Of a stretch of 64,000 nt of DNA, positions 45,233 to 54,649 are shown in pieces; the stretch's first letter is position 1, and every line of letters starts with the position of its first letter. Source of the DNA: Eubacterium maltosivorans (GTDB taxonomy: Bacteria > Bacillota > Clostridia > Eubacteriales > Eubacteriaceae); contig NZ_CP029487.1 of the NCBI RefSeq assembly GCF_002441855.2, positions 2,294,001-2,358,000 of the forward strand, given 5' to 3'. A model generated the notes under the pieces. That model made no database searches. It was not told where the DNA came from and was given only the letters and a program-made list of their open reading frames with translations. The position numbers and the translations under genes are program-made.

Positions 45233-47353
45233 ATGTCTGAAGAGTTAGAAGTAAAAGATTGTAAGAATGACGTTATTGATCTTTTCGGTTCAAAAGTGTT
45301 TAATATTACGGTAATGCGCAAGCGTCTGCCAAAGCACATTTACAAGTCCATGATGAGTACCATCAAAGAAGATACCCCTCTGGATGAAAATGTGGCCGAG
45401 GTTGTCGCAAACGCCATGAAGGACTGGGCTCTGGAACAGGGCGCCACCCACTTCACGCACTGGTTCCAGCCAATGACCGGTATCACCGCAGAAAAGCACG
45501 ACGCTTTCATCAGCCCGACTGAAGAGGGCAAGGTCATCATGGAATTCTCCGGTAAAGAACTGATCAAGGGCGAGCCAGACGCTTCCTCCTTCCCTTCAGG
45601 CGGCCTTCGCGCAACCTTTGAAGCAAGAGGCTACACTGCGTGGGACCCGACCTCTTTTGCTTTTGTAAAAGGAACAACACTGTATATTCCAACAACCTTT
45701 ATTTCCTACTCCGGTGAAATTCTGGATAAAAAAACACCGCTTTTAAGATCCATGAAGGTTATCAGTGATGAAGCCATCCGTATCCTCAGACTCTTTGGCA
45801 AAACGGATGTCAAAAAGGTTACAACCACAGTCGGCGCAGAGCAGGAATACTTCCTGATCGAAAGAGATATGTATAAAAAGCGTAAGGACTTGATCCTCAC
45901 CGGCAGAACCCTGTTCGGCTCAAAAGCTCCTAAGGGCCAGGAAAAGGAAGACCACTATTTTGGCCGTATCCGCGGACGTGTCTGCCACTTCATGCGCGAC
46001 GTTGACCGCGAATTATGGGAGCTTGGCATTCCCTCAAAAACCCGCCACAACGAGGTTGCCCCCGCACAGCATGAGCTGGCGCCGGTTTTCTCAACCTCTA
46101 ACCTGGCTACTGACAACAACCAGCTGATCATGGAAACGCTGCAGCGGGTAGCCTTCAGACACGACCTGCAGTGCCTGCTTCATGAAAAGCCCTTTGCCGG
46201 CGTCAACGGCTCCGGTAAACACAATAACTGGGCTTTAAGCACAGATACCGGTGAAAACCTGCTGAACCCAGGTAAAACCCCCTCCGAAAACCTACAGTTC
46301 TTAACCTTCCTGGTCGCTGTGATCGAAGCGGTTGACCGCTATCCTGAGTTACTGCGCTGTACGGTTGCAAGCGCCGGCAACGATCACCGGCTCGGCGCAA
46401 ATGAGGCTCCGCCAGCCATTGTATCCATCTTCCTGGGCGACCAGCTGACACCAGCGCTTAAATCACTCGAAACCGGTAAACCGGTCGAAGAAGCAAAAGA
46501 TCTGGTGATGGACTTGGGCGTAGACGCAGTGCCAAACTTTATTGTTGATGCAACCGACCGTAACCGTACTTCGCCGTTTGCCTTTACCGGCAATAAGTTT
46601 GAATTCAGAATGCTTGGCTCAAACCAGTCCATCGCCGGCCCGAACATTGCCCTCAACACAATGGTTGCTGAGGTACTCGGCGAGTTTGCTGATAAGCTGG
46701 AAGCGGCAGATGATTTCAAACCCGCACTGATCGAACTGCTAAGAGAATCCCTTAAAGCACATAAACGCGTTGTATTCAACGGTAACAACTACTCTGAAGA
46801 GTGGGTTCAGGAGGCAGAACGCCGCGGTCTGCCAAACCTGAAAGCTACACCGGATGCTTTTGCAACCTATTGTGAACCTAAAAATGTCGAGCTGTTTGAT
46901 AAACACGGCATTTATACCCACGGCGAGCTGGATGCCCGTCAGGAAATCCATTTTGAGGATTACAGCAAAACCCTAAACATCGAAGCCTTAACCATGCTGA
47001 CCATGGCAAAACGTGAAATTCTTCCAGCGGTTCTGGACTACACCAAGGATCTGGCAGCTATTTTAACACAGAAAAAAGCCCTCGGTGATTTCATCGACGC
47101 AACAGCGGAAGAAACAGTACTGGAGACTGTCTCTAAATTATCCGGCTCTCTGGTTAAAAAGGTCGAAATTCTCGATAAAACCGTCATTGAAGCCCAGGGC
47201 ATCGAGGATGTGCAGGAGCAGGCCAGATTCTACCAGAATAAGGTCATTGAAGCCATGGAAAGCCTGCGCGCAACCGCAGACGAGCTGGAAACCATGGTCG
47301 GTGAAAAATACTGGCCATACCCCATCTATGAAGACCTGCTCTTCTATGTATAA
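45233..47353 (+). CDS. glnN: Glutamine synthetase type III
   Basis: 706 residues, the length of the large hexameric/dodecameric GSIII class. Motifs include [20 protein letters not shown] near the N-terminus (longer motif; GSIII-N specific), [24 protein letters not shown], the [14 protein letters not shown] loop and [27 protein letters not shown] lies 6 bases before the ATG. It makes glutamine; having GSI and GSIII side by side in opposite directions allows separate control by nitrogen status. Controlled by the ANTAR-type attenuator in its leader. Confidence 0.96.
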   Translation: MSEELEVKDCKNDVIDLFGSKVFNITVMRKRLPKHIYKSMMSTIKEDTPLDENVAEVVANAMKDWALEQGATHFTHWFQPMTGITAEKHDAFISPTEEGKVIMEFSGKELIKGEPDASSFPSGGLRATFEARGYTAWDPTSFAFVKGTTLYIPTTFISYSGEILDKKTPLLRSMKVISDEAIRILRLFGKTDVKKVTTTVGAEQEYFLIERDMYKKRKDLILTGRTLFGSKAPKGQEKEDHYFGRIRGRVCHFMRDVDRELWELGIPSKTRHNEVAPAQHELAPVFSTSNLATDNNQLIMETLQRVAFRHDLQCLLHEKPFAGVNGSGKHNNWALSTDTGENLLNPGKTPSENLQFLTFLVAVIEAVDRYPELLRCTVASAGNDHRLGANEAPPAIVSIFLGDQLTPALKSLETGKPVEEAKDLVMDLGVDAVPNFIVDATDRNRTSPFAFTGNKFEFRMLGSNQSIAGPNIALNTMVAEVLGEFADKLEAADDFKPALIELLRESLKAHKRVVFNGNNYSEEWVQEAERRGLPNLKATPDAFATYCEPKNVELFDKHGIYTHGELDARQEIHFEDYSKTLNIEALTMLTMAKREILPAVLDYTKDLAAILTQKKALGDFIDATAEETVLETVSKLSGSLVKKVEILDKTVIEAQGIEDVQEQARFYQNKVIEAMESLRATADELETMVGEKYWPYPIYEDLLFYV

Positions 47354-47382
47354 TGATATAACCCTTTCTTAATCGGCTCAAA

Positions 47383-47432
47383 GAGGAGCCCGCAATTCTG
47401 GAAATCGATCCAGAAGCGGGCGCCTCTTTTTT
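47383..47432 (+). terminator. Terminator/attenuator between glnN and glnK
   Basis: GAGG-GCCCGC (with one bulge) pairs with GCGGGC-CCTC; an inner TCTGGA-AATCGA-TCCAGA hairpin has a hexaloop with A1 but C4. Followed by six T. Confidence 0.75.
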
Positions 47433-47458
47433 ATTATAAAATCTAAAAGGAGGTTCTT

Positions 47459-47797
47459 ATGAAAAAATTAGAAATAGTCATTAAGCCCGACATGCTGGAA
47501 GATTTAAAAGACCTTTTAAATACCTGCGATGTACAGGGAATGATGATTACCAACATTATGGGCTACGGTAACCAAAAGGGCTTTAAAAAATCCTACCGCG
47601 GTACATCCTATACCGTAAACTTTTTGCCAAAAATCAAGGTTGAAACCATCACAGATGATGAGACTGCCGACATCATCATCAAGCTGGTGACCGACCGTCT
47701 TACCACTGATGAAATCGGCGGTGGTAAAATCTTTGTTTATGATGTCTCCGACGTTATCCGTATCCGAACTGGCGAAACTGGCTCGGACGCCCTTTAA
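47459..47797 (+). CDS. glnK: PII nitrogen regulatory protein
   Basis: 112 residues. The T-loop has the PII pattern GNQKGFKKSYRGTSYTVNFLPK (longer motif; Tyr51 is the position uridylylated in proteobacteria, although no GlnD is seen). The C-terminal ATP/ADP-binding strand GGGKIFVYDV and R-I-R-T-G-E are present. It senses ATP/ADP and 2-oxoglutarate and, from its place just before amtB, should plug the ammonium channel when nitrogen is plentiful. AGGAGG precedes the ATG. Confidence 0.95.
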   Translation: MKKLEIVIKPDMLEDLKDLLNTCDVQGMMITNIMGYGNQKGFKKSYRGTSYTVNFLPKIKVETITDDETADIIIKLVTDRLTTDEIGGGKIFVYDVSDVIRIRTGETGSDAL

Positions 47798-47907
47798 GAA
47801 CAGCTCGGTATCTCCTTACTGTTCAGCACTTTTCGATTTACTAAAGCAATAAACAATTTTTAAAACGCACTTATAACAATTAAATACTCAAACCATTATT
47901 TATCAAC

Positions 47908-47968
47908 GGGGATAGATTTTGATTTTTACACACTCTATAAAAATCAAAACCGATCCCTTATTTTTTTT
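47908..47968 (+). terminator. Terminator/attenuator between glnK and amtB
   Basis: GGGAT-GATTTTGATTTTTA pairs with TAAAAATCAAAAC-CGATCCC (two small bulges), followed by eight T. It leaves only 20 bp to the amtB start, so amtB expression must depend on read-through. Confidence 0.8.
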
Positions 47969-47988
47969 ATTCAGAAAGAGGTCTTATT

Positions 47989-49242
47989 ATGGAAATGCAG
48001 CAATTAGCAGATATTGTATGGGTTTTCCTGGCAGCCTGCCTTGTTATGTTCATGCAGCCAGGCTTTGCCATGGTAGAAACTGGCTTTACCCGCGCCAAAA
48101 ATGCCGGTAATATTATCATGAAAAATTTCGTCGACTTTATGGTCGGCTCTGTCCTGTTCCTGTGTGTGGGTTTTGCCGTTATGTTTGGCGGCGACGGCGC
48201 CATCATCGGCACTGCCGGTTTCTTCAATCCCACTGCCCTGTCTCTGGATCAGTTTGACGCTGTTACGCCAGAGCTGTTCATTTTCTTTCAGACGGTTTTT
48301 TGCGCAACCGCAGCCACCATCGTGTCTGGCGCTGTTGCCGGAAGAACAAAATTTACCGCCTACTGTATTTGCTCTGCCTTTGTCAGCCTCATCATCTACC
48401 CCGTTTCAGGCCACTGGATCTGGGGCGGCGGCTGGCTGGCACAGATGGGCTTTATCGACTTTGCCGGCTCCACCGCTGTCCACTCCGTGGGCGGCTGGGT
48501 TGCACTGATGGGCGCAATTATGGTTGGGCCGCGCATCGGTAAATACAATAAAGACGGCTCAGCCAATGCCATTCCAGGCCATTCTCTGACACTGGGCGCC
48601 TTGGGCGTATTCATCCTTTGGTTTGCATGGTTTGGCTTTAACTGCGGCTCCACACTGGCTGTAAACGGCGATATCGGCCATATTGCCATGACCACCAACC
48701 TGGCTGCCTGTGTCGGCGGTTTAACCGTCATGTTCTTTACCTGGCTGCGCTATGGAAAGCCTGATGTCTCCATGACACTCAACGGTGTGCTGGCAGGACT
48801 GGTCGGCATCACTGCCGGCTGTCAGGTCATCACGCTGTGGGGCGCACTTCTCGTTGGTCTGATCTGTGGCATCACCGTCTCCCTCCTGGTTCCTTTTATC
48901 GACGCAAAGCTCAGAATCGACGATCCTGTGGGCGCCATCAGCGTCCACGGCGGCTGCGGCGTTATGGGTACTCTGCTGGTTGGCCTTTTAGCCAACTACG
49001 CGCCCGGCACCGAGGACGCTGTCACCGGATTGCTTTACGGCGGCGGCTTCACCCTGCTGGGTGTTCAGCTTCTGGGGATTATCTCAGTGGCCGCCTGGGC
49101 TCTTTTAACCTCTGGCGCAATGTTCTTCATCATTAAAAAATGCCACGGTCTCCGGGTTCCGCGGGTGGTCGAAATTGAGGGGCTCGATGTTCATGAGCAT
49201 GGATGCGAGGCCTATGCAGACTTTGTAAGCAGAATCCAGTAA
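47989..49242 (+). CDS. amtB: Ammonium transporter
   Basis: 417 residues with 11 predicted membrane helices. The family motif FAMVETGFTRAKNAGNIIMKN (longer motif) and WIWGGGWLAQMGFIDFAGSTAVHSVGG contain the channel Trp and the first pore His-containing helix; SVHGGCGVMGTLLVG holds the other. It admits ammonium; PII (glnK) directly upstream regulates it. The C-terminal tail, short and ending VSRIQ, fits PII contact. Confidence 0.95.
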   Translation: MEMQQLADIVWVFLAACLVMFMQPGFAMVETGFTRAKNAGNIIMKNFVDFMVGSVLFLCVGFAVMFGGDGAIIGTAGFFNPTALSLDQFDAVTPELFIFFQTVFCATAATIVSGAVAGRTKFTAYCICSAFVSLIIYPVSGHWIWGGGWLAQMGFIDFAGSTAVHSVGGWVALMGAIMVGPRIGKYNKDGSANAIPGHSLTLGALGVFILWFAWFGFNCGSTLAVNGDIGHIAMTTNLAACVGGLTVMFFTWLRYGKPDVSMTLNGVLAGLVGITAGCQVITLWGALLVGLICGITVSLLVPFIDAKLRIDDPVGAISVHGGCGVMGTLLVGLLANYAPGTEDAVTGLLYGGGFTLLGVQLLGIISVAAWALLTSGAMFFIIKKCHGLRVPRVVEIEGLDVHEHGCEAYADFVSRIQ

Positions 49243-49286
49243 ATATTAAAGCATCAGAAACCACTGTTAAATTCGCTCTCCTTCAA

Positions 49287-49325
49287 CAAGCCTCTCCGCC
49301 TTTGGGCGAGAGGCTTGTTTTTTTA
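49287..49325 (+). terminator. Terminator after amtB
   Basis: ACAAGCCTCT/GAGAGGCTTGT stem extended inward by GCC/GGC, then eight T. Confidence 0.9.
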
Positions 49326-49378
49326 GCTTTCCAGGCATATAATAAGGCTAACCAACACGCAATAAAAAGGAGTTCCTT

Positions 49379-49960
49379 ATGAAAACCATACTCGCCTCTG
49401 CGTCACCGCGGCGCAAAGAGCTCATGACCCTGGCTGGCATTCCCTTTGAAGCCCGCCCGGTAGACGCTGATGAAACCATTCTCTGCTGTACCCCGCCAGA
49501 GGGCGCGGTCATGATGCTGGCCACCCGAAAAGCCCAGCTGGCCGCCGAACATTTCCCGGATGATCTCATCATCGGCGCGGATACCATCGTCGCGGTCGGT
49601 AAGCACATTTACGGTAAGCCTGATACCAGTGAAGAGGCCTTTGAGATGCTCTCCGCGCTCTCCGGCAAAACGCATCAGGTCTTTACAGGCGTCTGTATTT
49701 ACACCAAATCCGGCCATCGAAACGCCTTCTGCACACGCACAGATGTTACTTTCTTTCCTCTGTCTGAGGAAGAAATACGGGCATATATCGCCACCGGAGA
49801 ACCCATGGATAAGGCCGGCGCCTACGGCATTCAGGGAAAAGGCGCCCTGCTTGTGGAAAAGATTGATGGTGATTACTACAATGTGGTCGGCCTGCCCATC
49901 AGCCGGCTGGTACGAGAACTCAAAAGCTTTAAAGCGCAGATAGGACAGTCCCAAAAATAA
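49379..49960 (+). CDS. maf: Maf-like nucleoside triphosphate pyrophosphatase
   Basis: 193 residues. The N-terminal ILASASPRRKELM loop, the DADET metal-binding motif, the catalytic GADTIVAVG and the KPDTSEEAF region identify the Maf house-cleaning enzyme, which hydrolyses non-canonical nucleotides such as dTTP/UTP analogues. AAAGGAG precedes the ATG by 7 bases. Monocistronic and convergent with the DMT transporter (6-bp gap). Confidence 0.95.
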   Translation: MKTILASASPRRKELMTLAGIPFEARPVDADETILCCTPPEGAVMMLATRKAQLAAEHFPDDLIIGADTIVAVGKHIYGKPDTSEEAFEMLSALSGKTHQVFTGVCIYTKSGHRNAFCTRTDVTFFPLSEEEIRAYIATGEPMDKAGAYGIQGKGALLVEKIDGDYYNVVGLPISRLVRELKSFKAQIGQSQK

Positions 49961-49966
49961 GCCGCT

Positions 49967-50839
49967 TCACTCTCCGTTAAAGAGCGAGGCCAGCACAATG
50001 CTTGCCATGATCAGAGCAGCGCCAAAAATACCGCTGAGCGTGAGGCGTTCCCCCAGTAAAAAGAATGAAAAAAAGGCTGTAAAGATGGGTTCCGAGCAAA
50101 GCGCCAGCGATACAAAGACAGCTGACAGATGCTTAAGGGCAACATTTTGAAGCAGGTAAGCTATTACCGTACAGCCAATAGCCAGATACACCACGGCGGA
50201 CCATCCAGCGAGTCCGGCCTGGGTGAGCACCCGTCCATCCTCCAGAAGAAACGCAAAAATAAAGCAGATCACTGCTGCCACACCAGATTGAATGGTCGAC
50301 AATACCTCTGGCCCGATATTGGTTATATGCTTTGAGCTGTAAGTAATCGTCGCCGCGTAGGAAACCGAGCTGAGCAGAGCCAGCAGCTCACCGATTCCAA
50401 AACTAAAGCTCCCCTGGCTTCCACACAGAAAATACAAGCCCAGCACGACCAGCCCGACAAAGAGAAGCGTCCGTTTTTTTAATTTTTTGCCCAGAACGAT
50501 ATAGGACATGAATGGAGTAAAAATAACCGCCAGTGCCATCAAAAACCCTGCAATGGTGGCGCTGCTGTAAATGAGCGCCAGCGTTGAAAAAATAAAGGCC
50601 GCAGAATTAAAAATACTGATAGCCACCGCGTCCTTAAAATTATTTTTATTGATCTGTGCCTTGATCTTTTTGTAAAATAAACCATAACAGATGATAAAGG
50701 CAATCAAGAAACGCAGGGCAAGACAATAAAAAGGGGAGATCGTTTCCATCCCTATTTTAGCAACAGGATTCCCCAGTCCCCAGAACATGCACTGCAAAAT
50801 AATAAAGCTTCCGTATACAATACTTTTTGAATTTTTCAT
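49967..50839 (-). CDS. DMT-superfamily transporter, EamA type
   Basis: About 290 residues with ten hydrophobic helices in two EamA repeats, for instance MFWGLGNPVAKIGM at the start and the second-repeat GCTVIAYLLQNVALKHLSAVFVSLALCSEPIF (longer motif; residues 225-258). Family members export metabolites or amino acids; substrate unknown. The ATG at 50839 is taken; a GTG two codons earlier is possible, and the Shine-Dalgarno is weak. Confidence 0.88.
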   Translation of the reverse strand: MKNSKSIVYGSFIILQCMFWGLGNPVAKIGMETISPFYCLALRFLIAFIICYGLFYKKIKAQINKNNFKDAVAISIFNSAAFIFSTLALIYSSATIAGFLMALAVIFTPFMSYIVLGKKLKKRTLLFVGLVVLGLYFLCGSQGSFSFGIGELLALLSSVSYAATITYSSKHITNIGPEVLSTIQSGVAAVICFIFAFLLEDGRVLTQAGLAGWSAVVYLAIGCTVIAYLLQNVALKHLSAVFVSLALCSEPIFTAFFSFFLLGERLTLSGIFGAALIMASIVLASLFNGE

Positions 50840-50934
50840 CAACACACCATTTCCCGGCCGGTCTTTTTTGTTTTTAGGTAAGTACTTCCCAGTCTAAGCT
50901 TTTCAGGACAATTCGTCAAGCAAATCTTCAAAAT

Positions 50935-50976
50935 AAAAACCAGTTTTGATCACATGGATCAAAACTGGTTTTTATT
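50935..50976. terminator. Bidirectional terminator-like hairpin
   Basis: AAACCAGTTTTGATC/GATCAAAACTGGTTT 15-bp stem with a short loop and A/T runs on both sides. On the minus strand it follows the gene at 50990. Confidence 0.85.
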
Positions 50977-50989
50977 TTAATAAAGAGAT

Positions 50990-52237
50990 TTAACTAACTG
51001 CAGCGTCATCCGCTTCTACAACCACTGCGGTTGGCTGCGGAGCCGCTTCCGGTTCATCATTACTCGGCGTCTGGTCTGGCGTTGGAGCAGGCTCAGGTTC
51101 TGGTTCTGGCTCAGGTTCTGGAGCAGGCTCAGGCGCTGGTTCCGGAGTGGGCGCGGGAGCTGGTTCAGGCTCAGGCGCTGGCGTCACTGCCGGTGTTTCC
51201 GGCGCTGGTGGCGTTACCGTTTGTTCAGGCGCAGCAGTGACTTCCTGTCTTGGTGCTGCGGTTTCTGTGCTCTGAGAAGCTGAAGATGGCTCTTCTTTAC
51301 GGTTTTCAGGCTGTTCCAGAGACTGTGTGATCATCGGCAGCGGGGGCTGTGACATCTGAAACGGGCTGGCGTTGGGGTCCATATTGATGGCATTACCCTC
51401 TGCCTTACGTTCGATGGGGTGGTTCAGCACATTGATTTTACCGGTTGCCACACCGCCAGTAATGTTGGCAGGCGAATTGACATACATGGTATTAATACTG
51501 CCGTCTCCTCCAAGGGTCATCTGCGCCTCAGAGGCAAAATTATCAATTACAGCGCCGTTTGTCAGGGTAACATTACTACCCTTGGCGCCGTTAGTCAGCA
51601 GCATGGTCTGGATATTTGCACCCACAACAGCATCCACTCTCGCGTTCAAATCAAGGGTTTCTACCGGAGCGTTAATATTCAGGCGGCACCCTGCGGCACC
51701 TGGACTGACCACTATCTTTTTCATACTGCTGTTAATGGTAACTTCTGTTTGCTGTCCATCAATGACCATCTGATCAACACCGGCATCGGGTGTGACGGTA
51801 AGATTGCTGCCGCCAGCGACCTGAGAAATTTTAACCTCAGGTATTTTTCCGCCGATTTCGGCTGCTGCCGGGCTGCTGACAAAAAAGCTGTTGCCGCGAG
51901 ATGCTTTATCGAGCGTTACAACCGTTCCGGTTTTATTGACGATAAGATCCTGGAAACTGGTGTTTTCCAGATGGACGGTTTTACTGTCTGCATCGGGAAT
52001 AACGAAAATGTCTCCATCCACCTGGGTATTACGGACATAAATATCACCTTCCGCGCTCCCCTCCCTAATGGTCATATCGCCCTGAACCCTTTCATTACTG
52101 GTCAGGGTCACAGACCCGTCGGCAGCGGTGACTGGTTCATTGGTATCATTGGCGCTAACATACTGCACGCAGCCAAAGACAAATAAAGCAATGACAGACA
52201 TGACAGCAACAGTGGTTGCCATGGATTTTTTCTTCAA
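50990..52237 (-). CDS. Exported beta-helix-like protein with Pro/Glu-rich C-terminal region
   Basis: Function not recognised. The TTG at 52237 is chosen because AAGGGGG lies 8 bases upstream, giving 415 residues. An N-terminal hydrophobic segment (ATTVAVMSVIALFVFGC) is a signal peptide or anchor; VFGC is a weak lipobox. Residues 30-285 are short beta-strand repeats with Asn/Asp turns (GDMTIREGSAEGDIYVRN, VTINSSMKKIVV, SNVTLTNGAVIDNF), like polymer-forming beta-helix proteins. Residues 310-415 are low complexity, with P-A-P-E-P-E-P repeats resembling cell-wall-spanning segments. Probably a cell-surface protein. No sortase motif is seen. Confidence 0.7.
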   Translation of the reverse strand: MKKKSMATTVAVMSVIALFVFGCVQYVSANDTNEPVTAADGSVTLTSNERVQGDMTIREGSAEGDIYVRNTQVDGDIFVIPDADSKTVHLENTSFQDLIVNKTGTVVTLDKASRGNSFFVSSPAAAEIGGKIPEVKISQVAGGSNLTVTPDAGVDQMVIDGQQTEVTINSSMKKIVVSPGAAGCRLNINAPVETLDLNARVDAVVGANIQTMLLTNGAKGSNVTLTNGAVIDNFASEAQMTLGGDGSINTMYVNSPANITGGVATGKINVLNHPIERKAEGNAINMDPNASPFQMSQPPLPMITQSLEQPENRKEEPSSASQSTETAAPRQEVTAAPEQTVTPPAPETPAVTPAPEPEPAPAPTPEPAPEPAPEPEPEPEPEPAPTPDQTPSNDEPEAAPQPTAVVVEADDAAVS

Positions 52238-52347
52238 AATCGCATTCCCCCTTTTTATAGAATTCAATTAACTTTATTGTACCCCAAAACGAGTGAAAGT
52301 CACAGTCAATTTCAGTAATAACAGGACTCATTTGGTAAAATTAAGAA

Positions 52348-52380
52348 ACCCGGCAGCCAATACTGGCTGCCGGGTAAAAA
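52348..52380 (-). terminator. Terminator of the Tm-1-like operon
   Basis: ACCCGGCAGCCA-GTATTGG-type stem: ACCCGGCAGCCA (52348-52359) pairs with TGGCTGCCGGGT (52364-52375), followed on the minus strand by TTCTTAATTTT. Confidence 0.85.
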
Positions 52381-52424
52381 ATCTCTTATAGTCCCCGAAA
52401 GAGATTACTGATTACATTCAATGT

Positions 52425-53255
52425 TTATTTTTTAATTTCTTTAAAGGCCTCTGTCTGAGCGGTAATCCCTTTTTCCGCCGCAAACCGTTCGATGCTGGAA
52501 GCGCCGAAGAAACCGTCAATACCGTCGATACGGTCAATAACATATTTGGCATCCTCTGGTTCTGCAATCGGGCCGCCATGGCAGATAACCATAATGTCCG
52601 GATTAACTTCACGGCCGGCTTCCATGATGTCGCGTACTTTTACAACACAGTCATCCAGCGTTAAAGCAGTTTTCGCGCCAATGGTTCCTTTAGTGGTTAA
52701 CCCCATGTGTGCAACTAAAATATCCGCGCCGGCTTCTGCCATTTTACGTGCCTGGTCTGGATCAAAAACATAAGGTGTCGTCAGAAGATCCAGCTCATGC
52801 GCTTTACGGATCATTTCAACTTCCAGATCATAACCCATGTCTGTTTCTTCCAGATTCTGTCTGAAAACGCCGTCGATCAAACCAACAGTCGGGAAGTTCT
52901 GAACGCCGCTGAACCCCATGTCTTTTAATTCTTTTAAGAAAACATCCATAACGCGGAAAGGATCTGTACCGCAGACACCAGCAAGTACTGGGGTATCCTT
53001 AACAACCGGCAGTACCTCAGACGCCATTTCAACAACGATCTGGTTAGCGTCGCCATAGGACAGCAAGCCCGCCAGAGAGCCGCGTCCAGCCATTCTGTAA
53101 CGGCCGGAGTTGTAGATAATCAGCATGTCTGCGCCGCCGCGTTCACTGCTTTTAGCTGTGATCCCGGTACCTGCGCCGACACCAACTAAAATATCGCCTT
53201 TAGCTCTCTGTTCCTTATACATTTTAACAATTTCCGCTCTTGTTTGTTGATTCAT
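52425..53255 (-). CDS. PEP-hydrolase-like TIM-barrel protein (Tm-1 C-terminal half homologue)
   Basis: 276 residues of the PF09370-type TIM-barrel family named after phosphoenolpyruvate hydrolase. Features: [36 protein letters not shown] (longer motif), [29 protein letters not shown] and the C-terminal [11 protein letters not shown] and [13 protein letters not shown], which look like a phosphate/substrate pocket. In plants the same domain is fused behind a UPF0261 domain in the tomato protein Tm-1; here the two are adjacent genes with 25 bp between them. No reaction has been seen in the sequence itself. The AraC regulator at 54641 contains a paralogue of this domain. Confidence 0.87.
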   Translation of the reverse strand: MNQQTRAEIVKMYKEQRAKGDILVGVGAGTGITAKSSERGGADMLIIYNSGRYRMAGRGSLAGLLSYGDANQIVVEMASEVLPVVKDTPVLAGVCGTDPFRVMDVFLKELKDMGFSGVQNFPTVGLIDGVFRQNLEETDMGYDLEVEMIRKAHELDLLTTPYVFDPDQARKMAEAGADILVAHMGLTTKGTIGAKTALTLDDCVVKVRDIMEAGREVNPDIMVICHGGPIAEPEDAKYVIDRIDGIDGFFGASSIERFAAEKGITAQTEAFKEIKK

Positions 53256-53280
53256 TATCGTTCTCCTTTAAATATTTTAT

Positions 53281-54501
53281 TTATTTTGCAGCCTGCATTA
53301 AGTCGATTAATCTTTGAGCTGCCGCTTCTGCAAATTCCTTATCATTGACATGCATGTCAAATTCTTCCAGATCCACCACATCGCGGTTAACTTCACTGCG
53401 GATGGTATCAAAGAGCATTTTATCCTCTTCTGGACCATAAAAGGGCTCACCCTCAGCGTCAATACCTGATACCCCTTTAAGCGGTAGCATGATGGTTGCC
53501 GGCCCTTTGGCTGCGCTCAGCTTTTCCGCGATAACATGGCCGATTTCCTTATTTTCTTCTACGGTTGTCCGCATGAGAGTAATCATCGGATTATGCTTAT
53601 ACAGATTACGCCCCTTGAATTTTTCCGGGACAGAATCCATTGGGCCAAAGTTAACCATATCGACAGCGCCGACCGAAACAACCTGTGGAACACCCATTTT
53701 ACCGGCTGCTTCCAAACGGTGCGGGCCTGCCGCTAAAATACCGCCGACCAGCTCGTCGGCCCATTCCGTTGTCGTAATATCCAGGACACCCTCGATAAAG
53801 CCGCCTTCCACCAGGGCTTCCATAGACTGTCCGCCTGTACCCGTTGCATGGAAAATCAGCACTTCATAGCCTCTGTCTTCCAGATATTCCTGGGCTGCTG
53901 TGAGGCATGGAGTGGTAACACCAAACATTGTGGCCGCTACCAGTGGTTTTTTCTCGATCACATGAGTATCTTCAAATTTCACCATACCAGCAATAGCAAA
54001 GGCCGCATTGGCAAAGATTTTAGTGGATATGGAGTTTAGGCCCGCTACATCCACAACAGACGGCATCATGACAATATCGCTGGTGCCGACATAATTTGAC
54101 ACGTCGCCAGAGGCCATGGTGGATACCATTACCTTGGGAACGCCGATGGGCAGTTTACGCATCCCCGGTGTTACCAGAGAGGTGCCGCCGCTTCCGCCAA
54201 AAGAAATGATTCCGTCAAACTTACCTTCCTGGTATAGCTGTGGAACAAGAATTTCCATTCCCTTTGATAAAATCTCTGTCGCGTAAGCACGGTCACCCTT
54301 AGCTGCAATTTCCTTTATGTCTGCCCCCGCCGCTTTCGCGACTTCCTCGTTGGAAACATCTGCTTCAAATACCGGTTCAAAAACGCCAGTATTAATGGTC
54401 AGTGTGTTCAGTCCTAGGCTTTCGATCAGATCCTTGACATACGCGTATTCATGACCCTTAGAATCAAATGTTCCTGCAATTGCGATTGTCTTCAAATGCA
54501 T
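53281..54501 (-). CDS. Tm-1-like ATP-binding protein (UPF0261)
   Basis: 406 residues. Start of the fold IAIAGTFDSKGHEYAYVKDLIE, then the glycine-rich ISFGGSGGTSLVTPGMRKLPIGVPKVMVST (longer motif; residues about 105-135) and GTSDIVMMPSVVDVAGLNSIS; LIFHATGTGGQSMEALV in the second domain. Members fold as two Rossmann-like domains; the tomato Tm-1 N-terminal region is of this family and binds ATP. First gene of a two-gene operon with the TIM-barrel protein. The promoter at 54581-54609 and two upstream direct repeats suggest activation by the AraC-type protein encoded next door. Confidence 0.9.
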   Translation of the reverse strand: MHLKTIAIAGTFDSKGHEYAYVKDLIESLGLNTLTINTGVFEPVFEADVSNEEVAKAAGADIKEIAAKGDRAYATEILSKGMEILVPQLYQEGKFDGIISFGGSGGTSLVTPGMRKLPIGVPKVMVSTMASGDVSNYVGTSDIVMMPSVVDVAGLNSISTKIFANAAFAIAGMVKFEDTHVIEKKPLVAATMFGVTTPCLTAAQEYLEDRGYEVLIFHATGTGGQSMEALVEGGFIEGVLDITTTEWADELVGGILAAGPHRLEAAGKMGVPQVVSVGAVDMVNFGPMDSVPEKFKGRNLYKHNPMITLMRTTVEENKEIGHVIAEKLSAAKGPATIMLPLKGVSGIDAEGEPFYGPEEDKMLFDTIRSEVNRDVVDLEEFDMHVNDKEFAEAAAQRLIDLMQAAK

Positions 54502-54580
54502 TTACCCCCTGTAAAAGATTCCAGATGATTTCCAGACAGCCACTGTCTGCCAATGACGAGCATCTGTATTATCTGGTGTA

Positions 54581-54609
54581 CTTATATGATACTGCCAAAC
54601 CTTTACAAA
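54581..54609 (-). promoter_or_regulatory. Promoter of the Tm-1-like operon
   Basis: On the minus strand, TTTGTA (54604-54609), 17-bp spacer, TATAAG (54581-54586). The poor -35 fits an activator-dependent promoter. Confidence 0.55.
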
Positions 54610-54614
54610 GTACA

Positions 54615-54649
54615 TGTGCTTATGTCTTTCCAATTTGTGTTTATGTCTT
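54615..54649. promoter_or_regulatory. Tandem direct repeats, probable AraC-type activator sites
   Basis: TGTGCTTATGTCTT (54615-54628) and TGTGTTTATGTCTT (54636-54649) differ at one of 14 bases and start 21 bp apart, so they lie on the same helix face. The nearer copy ends 5 bp from the -35. The distal copy overlaps the last codons of the AraC-type gene. Confidence 0.65.

Noticed and set aside
51061-51240. Repetitive DNA as a possible CRISPR or tandem-repeat array
   Set aside because: The repeats are codons for Pro-Ala-Pro-Glu in the coding frame of the exported protein; there are no unique spacers.
51419-52186. 255-codon open frame opposite the beta-helix protein
   Set aside because: Arises from the repetitive composition of the real gene, whose signal peptide and ribosome site are on the minus strand.
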